Shown here one piece after another: positions 25,210-32,444 of a stretch of DNA of 45,479 nucleotides. The notes below the pieces were generated by a model. It had not been told where the DNA came from and made no database searches. It worked only from the letters and a program-made list of their open reading frames with translations. A program made the position numbers and the translations under genes. The stretch is from a virus. The stretch covers positions 1 through 45,479 of IMG/VR virus record IMGVR_UViG_3300030098_007001; one strand, written 5' to 3'. Every line of letters starts with the position of its first letter. Positions within the stretch are counted from its first letter, which is position 1.

Positions 25210-25828
25210 TTTCGTCAACTAATCCGAATTCTAAACACGTCTTGCTATCAAACCACAAATCGTGCTTTAAAATTTCACTTAGCTTTTTCATAGGTACGTT
25301 AGTATGTGCTTTATAAATGGATTTAATAGTCTCCATTAAATGAGTATTGTTAACCATATCATCTTCAAGCTCGTTGTACTTACCGTAGGTAGTCGAACTT
25401 AACTGATGTATAAGCATCTTTGAATATTTACCCATTGATCTTTTTTTACAAGCAACAGATATAATAGTTGCAGCAGATGCAGCAGCTCCTTCAATTATAG
25501 AATGTACATCACTTTTTAAATTTCTAATAACATCTACAGTAGCTAGACCAGCAAATAAAGACCCTCCATAAGAATTAATATGAAGATTAATAACAGGATT
25601 AATATCCAAAAATACATTTGTAATAACTAGTTTTTTATCTAATTCATTTAAAGTCGCGTTTAGCTCAAGTGCATTAGCTTCTGTAATATCACCGTAAAAA
25701 TAAATATTATTTTCTACTACTCTTGTTACTGCTCCAGAAGAAGCAGGAGCCGCGTTAATAATATATTGTGGTGATGATGAAGGCTGTTCTTCAGTTTCTT
25801 CTTCTTGATTTATATATTTCCATTTCAT
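25202..25828 (-). CDS. ClpP-like serine protease
   Basis: About 208 aa. ClpP fold with nucleophile Ser in EGAAASAATIIS, His in KMLIHQLSS and a candidate Asp in LWFDSKTCLEFGLVDEI, so the triad looks intact. PVINLHINSYGGSLFAG is the conserved oxyanion/Gly-rich strand. The start is ATG 25828, after the NrdA stop codon; a longer in-frame start overlaps nrdA. A Gln/Ser-rich N-terminus precedes the domain. It might process host or phage proteins, and a prohead maturation role is possible but unproven. Confidence 0.88.
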   Translation of the reverse strand: MKWKYINQEEETEEQPSSSPQYIINAAPASSGAVTRVVENNIYFYGDITEANALELNATLNELDKKLVITNVFLDINPVINLHINSYGGSLFAGLATVDVIRNLKSDVHSIIEGAAASAATIISVACKKRSMGKYSKMLIHQLSSTTYGKYNELEDDMVNNTHLMETIKSIYKAHTNVPMKKLSEILKHDLWFDSKTCLEFGLVDEIM

Positions 25829-25841
25829 TTTTAAAAAATTT

Positions 25842-27488
25842 TTAACCTTCACAGGAAGAACATTCATTCAATGAACGCGCTAGCTCTTGCGCAGGATTTG
25901 CACTTCGTTGATAGTATAGAGACTTAATACCATTTTCCCAAGCCCATACAATAAGTTCATTTACTTCTTTAGGTTTAGTCTTAGGTGGTACTTGCATATT
26001 AATAGATTGACCTTGATCAATATATGGTTGTCGTTGAGCTGCTTGTATAAGTATTTCTTTTTGAGATATCTCACCAAAAGTTTTAAATACCTCCTTTTCG
26101 TGATCTGTTAAAAATTTTAAATGTTGAACTGATCCTCCCTTTTGCAAAATACTTCTCCATGTAGAAACATCATCTTTTTCATAACTTTGAAGTACTTTAG
26201 TAAGTTCCGGATTTTTATAGGTAAATTTACCTTTAGCTAAATCTTTTGTAAAATAGTTACTATTAAGAGGTTCAATAGAAGGACTAATTTGACCCAATAT
26301 AAAAGAACTACTAGTAGTTGGAGCTACAGCAACTAAACAGCTATTGCGTAGACCATAACCTTCCATCAGAGAAGGTACTCCATACTCTATTGCCATTTCC
26401 TTTGAGGCTGCTGTAGTTCTTTCCTGAATAGTTTTAAAGATAAGAGAGTTTTGTAGTTTAGCTTCCATAGACTCAAAAGCAATATTTTCTTGCTGTAAAT
26501 ATGAATGCCAACCTAATACTCCAACTCCTAAAGCTCTTTGCGTTACTGCAAACTTATGAGGCGATTCCATATTTTTAACCCCTCTAGTTTTATTAATAAA
26601 CTCAGTCATAACCGCATCGAGAAAGTATGTTAGAGTTTCTATAGCATCAGTTTCGACAATCTCTTTCCATTTAGCAAGATTGAGAGAAGAGAGATCGCAT
26701 ACAAAAGATTCATCTTCTTCCGCAGATAAAAAGATCTCAGTACATAAGTTTGAAGCATGAATACGTTTGTCTTTATCTTTATATACTTGTGGAGCGTTGT
26801 TATTAGCATTATCGGAAAAAAATATATACGGGTATCCAGATTCATAACGCTTCTTTATAATTTTACCCCATAAATTACGCTTCTTTTTATCACCTGCTAT
26901 CATTGAATTCATCCATTCATCACTTACTGTAACTCCTATAGACAAATCTTGAATAGCATTACCCTCGCCTCTAATACCTAAAAATTCTTCTATATCGCCA
27001 TGATCAATAGGAAGATAAGCAGCAAAAGAACCCCTTCGTACATTGCTTTGTGAAATGTAATTAGTTAAGGCATCAAAAACAGTTAGTTGGTGATGTACTC
27101 CTGTAGATGTACCTCCTGTAGATATTTTAGCTCCTCTATGTCTTACATCTCCAAAATATGCAGATGTGCCCCCTCCCACTTTTGACATAGTGCCTACTTC
27201 AGCTATCTTACCTAAAATTTGTTCCATATCATCCGGAATGTAGGATCCAAAGCAAGAAATAGGCAGACCTCTATCTCTGCCAAAGTTTGACCAAATAGGA
27301 GATGAAAGAGAGTAGAAACCTCTATGCATATAATCTATAAATTTTTCTGCCCACCCATCAATACCTAAATATTCTTGCGCTTTGTACGCAATATCTTCTA
27401 TTCGTTTTTCGGGATCTTCACCGGGCAGTAAGTATCCTCTTTCAAGAAACTTACGAGAATCTTCGTTAAGCCAATATATGTCACTCAT
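25842..27488 (-). CDS. nrdA: Ribonucleotide reductase class I, alpha subunit
   Basis: 548 aa, short for the family because the ATP-cone is absent. Active-site residues are visible: Cys79 (LPISCFG), Asn247-Cys249-Glu251 (SNLCTEIFL), Cys264 (FVCDLSSLNL), the C-terminal Tyr pair (LYYQRSANP) and a terminal CSSC redox pair (543-546). With NrdB it reduces ribonucleotides to feed phage DNA synthesis. Loss of the cone predicts weak or no dATP inhibition. Confidence 0.95.
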   Translation of the reverse strand: MSDIYWLNEDSRKFLERGYLLPGEDPEKRIEDIAYKAQEYLGIDGWAEKFIDYMHRGFYSLSSPIWSNFGRDRGLPISCFGSYIPDDMEQILGKIAEVGTMSKVGGGTSAYFGDVRHRGAKISTGGTSTGVHHQLTVFDALTNYISQSNVRRGSFAAYLPIDHGDIEEFLGIRGEGNAIQDLSIGVTVSDEWMNSMIAGDKKKRNLWGKIIKKRYESGYPYIFFSDNANNNAPQVYKDKDKRIHASNLCTEIFLSAEEDESFVCDLSSLNLAKWKEIVETDAIETLTYFLDAVMTEFINKTRGVKNMESPHKFAVTQRALGVGVLGWHSYLQQENIAFESMEAKLQNSLIFKTIQERTTAASKEMAIEYGVPSLMEGYGLRNSCLVAVAPTTSSSFILGQISPSIEPLNSNYFTKDLAKGKFTYKNPELTKVLQSYEKDDVSTWRSILQKGGSVQHLKFLTDHEKEVFKTFGEISQKEILIQAAQRQPYIDQGQSINMQVPPKTKPKEVNELIVWAWENGIKSLYYQRSANPAQELARSLNECSSCEG

Positions 27489-27502
27489 AATAATTAAATC
27501 TT

Positions 27503-28486
27503 CTAGAATAGATCATCTTCGTCAAATGACTGACTTTTCTTAGAATACTCTACAGGACGAGAGTGAAAGAAATCAGTCATATTGTTACCGAGAAGCTCTT
27601 CTTCAAACCACATTGTAGCCTCTAGAAGTTCATTATCAACGTCAAATACAGGTTTAAATCCTATTTGTTCAAGAGAAGAATTAATTCTATTCTTTATAAA
27701 TTCTTTAACAGTTAGAGCATCAAGCCCAGGCTCTTTAATACCATTAATCATCCAATCAACTATCTTGGCTTCAGAATTATATGCTTCAACTGCTTCTCCT
27801 CTAATTCTTTCCTCTAGCTCTTCATCGAATAATTCCGGCATTTCATCTCTGATAGTATTAATAATTTTTATACCTACTAAAGCATGAATATTTTCTTCAT
27901 TACGGGTATACTTAACTTGCTGATCAGTATCTTTTAATACATTTTTAAATCTAGCAAACCAATTTATTACATAAAATTGAGAAAATAAAGAAACGTTTTC
28001 AACAAATAAAGTAAATAAAGTTAATGCATATAGATATTGCTTTTTAGAACTGCTATAAAACTTATGAGTATATTTTCTGAGATACTTAACTCGACCTTGA
28101 ATAAAGTCGAGTTTTAAATTTTCCTCAAAAATATCTTCCATATCAAGTACTGTTAAAAGTCTTTCATATGCATTGTTATGTATTACCTCAGTATTAGCCA
28201 TAACATAACCTAAATCTTGAAGAGCAGGGTGAGGTAAATTTTCACCTAACTTAGCCCAAAAACTTTTAACCGCAACTTCAATTTGACCAATAGCAGATAA
28301 TACTCTTACAATAATTTCTCTTTCTTGCTCAGAAAGCTGCGTTTTAAATTGTTGGACATCAGACGTAAAAGAAAACTCTTTATCGGTCCAGAAACCATTA
28401 TGCATAGCTTCAATAAATTGTTCTGTCCAGGGGTAAAGATTAGGCTTGCGAGATAGCTGCTCTGTGAATATAGTATTCCCGTCCAT
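27503..28486 (-). CDS. nrdB: Ribonucleotide reductase class I, beta subunit
   Basis: 327 aa. Metal and radical residues are visible: Glu70 (IGQIEVAVKSF) where many class Ia proteins have Asp, Glu100 and His103 (NTEVIHNNAYERL), and radical Tyr107; later Glu and His ligands lie in TRNEENIHALVG. An AGGA sequence ~9 bases upstream of the ATG is one of the few plausible Shine-Dalgarno sites here. It lies directly upstream of nrdA in the same transcript. Confidence 0.95.
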   Translation of the reverse strand: MDGNTIFTEQLSRKPNLYPWTEQFIEAMHNGFWTDKEFSFTSDVQQFKTQLSEQEREIIVRVLSAIGQIEVAVKSFWAKLGENLPHPALQDLGYVMANTEVIHNNAYERLLTVLDMEDIFEENLKLDFIQGRVKYLRKYTHKFYSSSKKQYLYALTLFTLFVENVSLFSQFYVINWFARFKNVLKDTDQQVKYTRNEENIHALVGIKIINTIRDEMPELFDEELEERIRGEAVEAYNSEAKIVDWMINGIKEPGLDALTVKEFIKNRINSSLEQIGFKPVFDVDNELLEATMWFEEELLGNNMTDFFHSRPVEYSKKSQSFDEDDLF

Positions 28487-28509
28487 TCTTAATATTCCTA
28501 TATTAAAGA

Positions 28510-28743
28510 TTAAACAGGTACTGTTGTTTTAAGACCACCACCAGGTAGAGAGAAGGTTTTTACTTGCTTTTTTCCTCCTGCGCTTTCTACCGTAACTGTC
28601 ATTAAATGACCCGACATATATGGTTGTGAAACTATATTACCACCAACAGTAATAACTCTATATAACTTCCCTGTTCCTGCTTCGAATATTTTTACTGTAC
28701 TATTCGAGCCCTGCTGTGCGATAAATTGTTTAGTCTTGTTCAT
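28510..28743 (-). CDS. Small hypothetical protein, 77 aa
   Basis: A beta-rich, Gly/Val-rich protein (YRVITVGGNIVSQPYMSGHL, VKTFSLPGGGLKTTVPV) without signal or TM. Its start overlaps the upstream gene by 14 bases. A TATAAATA sequence lies 12 bases before its ATG inside that gene. Could be a small virion or decoration protein; no family recognised. Confidence 0.6.
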   Translation of the reverse strand: MNKTKQFIAQQGSNSTVKIFEAGTGKLYRVITVGGNIVSQPYMSGHLMTVTVESAGGKKQVKTFSLPGGGLKTTVPV

Positions 28744-29098
28744 AGTTTCTGATATTATTTATAAAAGTAGTTACCTCAGGATCGGATTTATGTGTAGCAA
28801 AGTTTAAAGTATTTGAGATTTTTTTAGCAGTTTGCGATGCTTGAACTTTATGAAATTCAATAAGTTCTGCAACCTCGGGAGAATCTGCATTTGGAAGACC
28901 TTCAATATCTACATTTAATATATTTCTTATTTCTTGTATTGAGTATCCTTTATTCAAATAATTTTTTGCTTTCTGTGTTATAAAATATTTCTTCAAGTTT
29001 GCTTCGTCCGTATAATCAGATACTTTTTTATCATAGTAATCTTGACCATACGTATAACTCTTCCCAGTAATTAAACACGTAATTTTTCTACTAGCCAT
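28730..29098 (-). CDS. Hypothetical phage protein, 122 aa
   Basis: Begins MASRKITCLITGKSYTYG; start chosen at ATG 29098 with AAAGGT just upstream, rather than an earlier in-frame ATG that would overlap the phosphoribosyltransferase gene. Helical, with a Cys and several Tyr near the N-terminus. Similar short proteins occur in T4-like marine phages; function unknown. Confidence 0.6.
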   Translation of the reverse strand: MASRKITCLITGKSYTYGQDYYDKKVSDYTDEANLKKYFITQKAKNYLNKGYSIQEIRNILNVDIEGLPNADSPEVAELIEFHKVQASQTAKKISNTLNFATHKSDPEVTTFINNIRNYEQD

Positions 29099-29114
29099 AC
29101 CTTTATATTTTAAT

Positions 29115-29561
29115 CTATTCCCACGGAAAAACAATCCACTTGTCATCAGGTACTACCAGTCCATAATGATCTATCCTATCAGTATGTTTTTCTTTAGTAT
29201 AAATGCACGCTGTAGTATAGTTAATAGCTCCAAGTCCTAATCGTGTAGTAACTTCTTTCATAGTATCACCTGTATCACAAATATCATCAACAATAAGAAT
29301 ATGCAAATTATCATTGTTTTCAGATAGTTCATAGAAATTTATAGACTGGGTTAAATGAAAATTTTCAGTCTTTTTTGTACCTTCGTACGAGCTAATACCA
29401 TAAGATAAAAGAGGTTTATCTAATACATAACTAATTATTGTGGCTGGAATTAAACCACCTCTCGCAAGCCCAACAACGTGAGTAATGTTATCTTTCAGCC
29501 TTTCTGCTATTGTACGTGCATAAAAATTAATTTCATTATAAGAAACTAAAAATTCTTTCAT
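29115..29561 (-). CDS. Phosphoribosyltransferase, xanthine/guanine type
   Basis: About 148 aa. The PRPP-binding motif is ILIVDDICDTGDT, with an N-terminal GLARGGLIPATII loop as in XGPRT-type enzymes. It would join a purine base to PRPP for salvage, or could handle a deazapurine base. The start at ATG 29561 is preferred, preceded by an AT-rich TATAATT-like box. It sits upstream of the small genes and RNR genes on the same strand. Confidence 0.85.
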   Translation of the reverse strand: MKEFLVSYNEINFYARTIAERLKDNITHVVGLARGGLIPATIISYVLDKPLLSYGISSYEGTKKTENFHLTQSINFYELSENNDNLHILIVDDICDTGDTMKEVTTRLGLGAINYTTACIYTKEKHTDRIDHYGLVVPDDKWIVFPWE

Positions 29562-29604
29562 ATACAAATTATATTATTAACCTTTTATTTTTCAATCGTT
29601 TGCA

Positions 29605-29611
29605 ATAAATA
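29605..29611 (+). promoter_or_regulatory. Late-type promoter box ATAAATA
   Basis: ATAAATA, TATAC, then the GTG start at 29617. Identical box, spacer and GTG precede the lysozyme-like gene at 37369. Confidence 0.7.
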
Positions 29612-29616
29612 TATAC

Positions 29617-30009
29617 GTGAGCAACGACTTTGAAAAGATACAACAGATTTACGAAGAAGGCTTTCGAGGTCAATACGCACAGTTAAGAAACTATGGTCCA
29701 AATTTAAAATATACTCCTGGTGAAGCTCCTCCAGGTTATACGTTAACTAATACACCTGGGCACCTACCTTTTCAAAATCCTTACTCTGGTTATCAACGCC
29801 CTGCTGGTGGTGAAGGAGCGTTACAAGGAATAACTGCCCCTATCGATGAAGAAATTAAAGCAGTTCAGATCTTAAATAAAGATGTTATTCAAAAAATTGA
29901 AGAGTTACAAGAGGAAGCAGATGAAGATGGAATGGGCTATGCAAATATACTTTTAGGTAGATTAAAGGAATATATTAAAGATGATCTTACTCCGAAGGGT
30001 ACACCTTAG
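29617..30009 (+). CDS. Hypothetical, possible structural protein, 130 aa
   Basis: GTG start set by promoter spacing. The N-terminal part is rich in Tyr, Pro and Gly (PGEAPPGYTLTNTPGHLPF); the C-terminal part is a charged helix (ILNKDVIQKIEELQEEADED). Single-gene late unit; its 3' end overlaps the convergent membrane-protein gene by 23 bases. Composition suggests a virion-associated protein, but no family is recognised. Confidence 0.65.
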   Translation: MSNDFEKIQQIYEEGFRGQYAQLRNYGPNLKYTPGEAPPGYTLTNTPGHLPFQNPYSGYQRPAGGEGALQGITAPIDEEIKAVQILNKDVIQKIEELQEEADEDGMGYANILLGRLKEYIKDDLTPKGTP

Positions 30010-30265
30010 ATAATAATATACTATTAATAAGGTATAAAAAATAACAAGTGGCGCTACTGTATAAAGCAAATATTATACAATTATAATTAGTTAAAGTGCC
30101 TATACTTAACCCAGTCCAAAAACCTGTACATAACGAACAATTAAGTAAATTTTTAAAAAAAGAAATCTTACAAAGGCGATCTCTAAAAAAGTTTAAAATT
30201 TTACCCTCCATTAATATATAACAGAGGCCATAAGATGCAAAAGTATAAAATAATAAATTAGCCAT
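29987..30265 (-). CDS. Membrane protein, DUF1360-like, 92 aa
   Basis: Two or three hydrophobic stretches with NLLNCSLCTGFWTGLSIG, the Cys-x-x-Cys-x-G-F-W pattern of small phage/bacterial DUF1360 membrane proteins. Co-transcribed after the 66-aa gene and the amidase. Function unknown. Confidence 0.65.
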   Translation of the reverse strand: MANLLFYTFASYGLCYILMEGKILNFFRDRLCKISFFKNLLNCSLCTGFWTGLSIGTLTNYNCIIFALYSSATCYFLYLINSILLSKVYPSE

Positions 30266-30458
30266 TTAAGAGCTGTTGATCGTCGTCAATGGTATTAACA
30301 GCATCGCCCATAAGTTTGAGCTCTTCTTTTTTCACAACAATAGCATTACCATCATCATCAGTTACCTTATAGTGGTCGTCGTCAATTTTTTCAACAACCG
30401 GGCAACCAGACTTCCCGCAACATACTCTTACACTACTTTCTGTGAGTCTTTTAATCAT
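30258..30458 (-). CDS. Small conserved phage protein, 66 aa
   Basis: Starts MIKRLTESSVRVCCGKSGCP, then an acidic region (VEKIDDDHYKVTDDDGNAIV). Start ATG at 30458 is set by the five-base promoter spacing; an upstream in-frame ATG overlaps the box. The CC-x4-C cluster might bind a metal. Proteins of this look are frequent in T4-like marine phages. Confidence 0.65.
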   Translation of the reverse strand: MIKRLTESSVRVCCGKSGCPVVEKIDDDHYKVTDDDGNAIVVKKEELKLMGDAVNTIDDDQQLLNG

Positions 30459-30462
30459 ATAA

Positions 30463-31203
30463 TTATTTATTAAAAGCTGCTTGTAATGCACTTTTTATTC
30501 GATCTTCTGCACGAGAATCTACATCATCTTTTCTACCTGGAGAAATTTCTCTATGTGTAGTTACGGTTGATAAATCTTTAGGCCATCCCCATTTTTCAAA
30601 TCTTGGTACTAACCACTCAATAGCTGAAGCAACTTCATCATCAGTTAATTCCCTTGTATTAGTATTACCGCTAAATGATAACCCAAGTAAAAAACCATTA
30701 CAATTAGTTCTACCATTAAAATTAGATTTACCTGCGTGCCAACATCTACGATCATCATCAGCAAAAATTGTTCTTTCTCCATTTGTATCTATAATGCAAT
30801 GGTATGATACTTGTGACTTAGATTGACATATCCAGCTTACTGACCCAGCATAAGAACCAGATGAATGATGTAGTACAACTCCTTCAGGTCTAATTTTAGA
30901 GGAAGAAATATTAGGTGAGGGTTTACTTACTTCTGGATACGATCCATCAACAGCACTCGAGGTAATTTCTACAACAGCAGGTTTTTCAGTTAACCCTAGT
31001 GCTTCTAAAATAGTATTTGCTGTATTGGGTCCATAAGCTCCATCTACTAAAGAATCTGTTTTCTTTTGAATTATTTTTGTTAATTCTTCTTTTGTAAAAT
31101 TTAATTTACTAATAATTTTTGTAGCGGTATTTTTACCATACACACCATCTGCTGTCGCTCCAACAGCTTCTTGAATTTTTTTTGTTGTATCTTTAAGTGC
31201 CAT
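30463..31203 (-). CDS. N-acetylmuramoyl-L-alanine amidase endolysin
   Basis: 246 aa. Two N-terminal peptidoglycan-binding-like repeats (ATADGVYGKNTATKI and SLVDGAYGPNTANTI) precede an Amidase_2 domain with zinc-site and catalytic motifs GVVLHHSSG, RRCWHAG and THREISPGRKDD. It cleaves the amide bond between muramic acid and the stem peptide. No signal peptide, so release depends on a holin; the divergent holin-like gene lies 53 bases away. Confidence 0.9.
   Translation of the reverse strand: MALKDTTKKIQEAVGATADGVYGKNTATKIISKLNFTKEELTKIIQKKTDSLVDGAYGPNTANTILEALGLTEKPAVVEITSSAVDGSYPEVSKPSPNISSSKIRPEGVVLHHSSGSYAGSVSWICQSKSQVSYHCIIDTNGERTIFADDDRRCWHAGKSNFNGRTNCNGFLLGLSFSGNTNTRELTDDEVASAIEWLVPRFEKWGWPKDLSTVTTHREISPGRKDDVDSRAEDRIKSALQAAFNK
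30464..30470 (-). promoter_or_regulatory. Late-type promoter box ATAAATA
   Basis: Minus-strand ATAAATA, ATTAT, then ATG at 30458; the box overlaps the 3' end of the amidase gene. The amidase gene has the same box and spacer. Confidence 0.65.
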
Positions 31204-31208
31204 ATAAT

Positions 31209-31215
31209 TATTTAT
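31209..31215 (-). promoter_or_regulatory. Late-type promoter box ATAAATA before endolysin
   Basis: Minus-strand ATAAATA, ATTAT, then ATG at 31203. It is divergent from the box at 31245, so endolysin and holin-like units can fire together. Confidence 0.7.
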
Positions 31216-31244
31216 TTAACATGTTGTAAAATGTACTATTGCGG

Positions 31245-31251
31245 ATAAATA
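31245..31251 (+). promoter_or_regulatory. Late-type promoter box ATAAATA before holin-like gene
   Basis: ATAAATA, CTTTT, then ATG at 31257. This decides the start against an upstream in-frame TTG. Confidence 0.7.
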
Positions 31252-31256
31252 CTTTT

Positions 31257-31514
31257 ATGGATATGATACTTGACTTTATTAGTGAAAAGCCTTGGTTCGG
31301 TTTAGTAGCAGCTATTATTGCTGCTGCTGCTGCTTTTTGTGCTGCAACACCAACACCTAAAGAAGGTACTTGGGTTTCAAAAATTTACAAAGCTGTAGAA
31401 TTTTTAGCACTCAATATCGGTAAAGCAAAAGCAAAAGCCGCAGTAGAAGAAAAAGTTGAAGATACTGTAAAAGATGCAGTTGCTGACGCTGTTAAAAAAG
31501 CTACTAAAAAGTAA
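31257..31514 (+). CDS. Holin-like membrane protein, 85 aa
   Basis: One Ala-rich TM segment (PWFGLVAAIIAAAAAFCAAT), then a Lys/Ala/Glu-rich amphipathic C-terminal helix. It is next to the endolysin and spanin-like genes, so holin function fits by context. No sequence motif proves it. Confidence 0.65.
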   Translation: MDMILDFISEKPWFGLVAAIIAAAAAFCAATPTPKEGTWVSKIYKAVEFLALNIGKAKAKAAVEEKVEDTVKDAVADAVKKATKK

Positions 31515-31520
31515 TTAACT

Positions 31521-31793
31521 ATGGCTGGTGGTTTAATAAAAGGTGCTTTACGTGCCTTAGTAGCGTACTTTGAATTAAGAAATAGAACGCATTATCACCG
31601 AGTAGTTACTGAATCTAGAGACAAACAAAAAAAACTTATTAATGAAATTGAAACATTACGCACTGCTGGTGACGTCGATTCTAATGATAGGGCTGACATC
31701 TTGCGGGACGAGCTCCTCGACGAAAAGCGGCACCTTGAACATCTATCAGCCTTCTACCTTAAATCTGTTGAAGGGAGTTCCGATACAAAGTAA
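31521..31793 (+). CDS. Rz-like (inner spanin candidate), 90 aa
   Basis: A short, mildly hydrophobic N-terminus (GGLIKGALRALVAYFEL) precedes a long charged coiled coil (VVTESRDKQKKLINEIETL, then DILRDELLDEKRHLEHL), as in i-spanins. The TM is weak, so the call is tentative. A lipoprotein gene starts inside it in another frame, the arrangement seen for Rz/Rz1. Confidence 0.5.
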   Translation: MAGGLIKGALRALVAYFELRNRTHYHRVVTESRDKQKKLINEIETLRTAGDVDSNDRADILRDELLDEKRHLEHLSAFYLKSVEGSSDTK

Positions 31794-31893
31794 AGAAGGA
31801 GTTTACACTCCACAAACAGATGAAGTATGGCATTCTGATGCCCGATTTCGAAAGCTTGAAAGACAGCTTTATTTCGCACCTTCAGGTAAATAA
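31642..31893 (+). CDS. Rz1-like lipoprotein embedded in another gene, 83 aa
   Basis: Signal peptide with lipobox (LLVTSILMIGLTSC, Cys21), then a short periplasmic domain. The ATG at 31642 lies 121 bases inside the coiled-coil gene in the +1 frame, and 152 bases are shared. A lipobox preserved in an overlapping frame argues for a real o-spanin-like gene. It is longer and less Pro-rich than classical Rz1. Confidence 0.7.
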   Translation: MKLKHYALLVTSILMIGLTSCGTSSSTKSGTLNIYQPSTLNLLKGVPIQSKEGVYTPQTDEVWHSDARFRKLERQLYFAPSGK

Positions 31894-32093
31894 TGGGTAA
31901 AGGAGACAAACCTAGACCGTTATCAATAACATATAAAAAATATAGCGATAACTGGGAAGCTATATTTGGTAAAAAACAAGATGATGTTATTGAGGAAGAA
32001 GCTCTTTGGGATGAAGAGAAAAGTGAAAAGCGTATTGACATTATAGGTAAAAACGGTAATGACGGTCTTCATTATGATAAAATAGATGAATGA
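31893..32093 (+). CDS. Small hypothetical protein, 66 aa
   Basis: Starts one base inside the preceding stop codon (TAATG). Charged, hydrophilic sequence (ITYKKYSDNWEAIFGKKQDD, then acidic). Translationally coupled to the lysis genes. No family recognised. Confidence 0.6.
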   Translation: MGKGDKPRPLSITYKKYSDNWEAIFGKKQDDVIEEEALWDEEKSEKRIDIIGKNGNDGLHYDKIDE

Positions 32094-32289
32094 TTTAGAA
32101 GAGCTTATACTACCACAAGATCTTAAAATGTGGGCTAAAAGTGCAGGTCGTAAATTTTTAGAAGCGCAAGAAAAAATAAAAAGCTTATCTACAAAAAATA
32201 TATCTGCTAGTGCTTATTGGATTAAAGATAGTAATGTTGCAATTTTAACTGAAGATGGTAAAATGTATACGTATGGCAAAAAAGACTAA
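32086..32289 (+). CDS. Small hypothetical protein, 67 aa
   Basis: Overlaps the previous gene by 8 bases. Helical N-terminal half (LPQDLKMWAKSAGRKFLEAQ) and a beta hairpin-like end (DSNVAILTEDGKMYTYGKKD). No family recognised. Confidence 0.6.
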   Translation: MNDLEELILPQDLKMWAKSAGRKFLEAQEKIKSLSTKNISASAYWIKDSNVAILTEDGKMYTYGKKD

Positions 32290-32413
32290 CAGCACAACTT
32301 GGAAAGTAAACGATAAGAAACCCAAAAAAACACGCCAGGGTATAAGTAGAAATTCTAAGGGGCATAAAAAATATCGCGGTCAAGGAGGCCGGCCAAAACG
32401 AAGAAATAAGTAG
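32273..32413 (+). CDS. Small basic protein, 46 aa
   Basis: An ORF below usual size cutoffs that overlaps the preceding gene by 17 bases. It begins MAKKTNSTTWKVNDKK and ends in a very basic Gly/Arg/Lys stretch (YRGQGGRPKRRNK). The composition suits nucleic-acid binding. It closes this plus-strand operon just before a late-type promoter. Confidence 0.55.
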   Translation: MAKKTNSTTWKVNDKKPKKTRQGISRNSKGHKKYRGQGGRPKRRNK

Positions 32414-32432
32414 TTTTCTACGTTAAAGACAT

Positions 32433-32439
32433 ATAAATA
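32433..32439 (+). promoter_or_regulatory. Late-type promoter box TATAAATA
   Basis: Perfect TATAAATA (32432-32439), five bases, then ATG at 32445. It drives the DUF1549-DUF1501-pseudopilin unit. Confidence 0.75.
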
Positions 32440-32444
32440 TTGTT

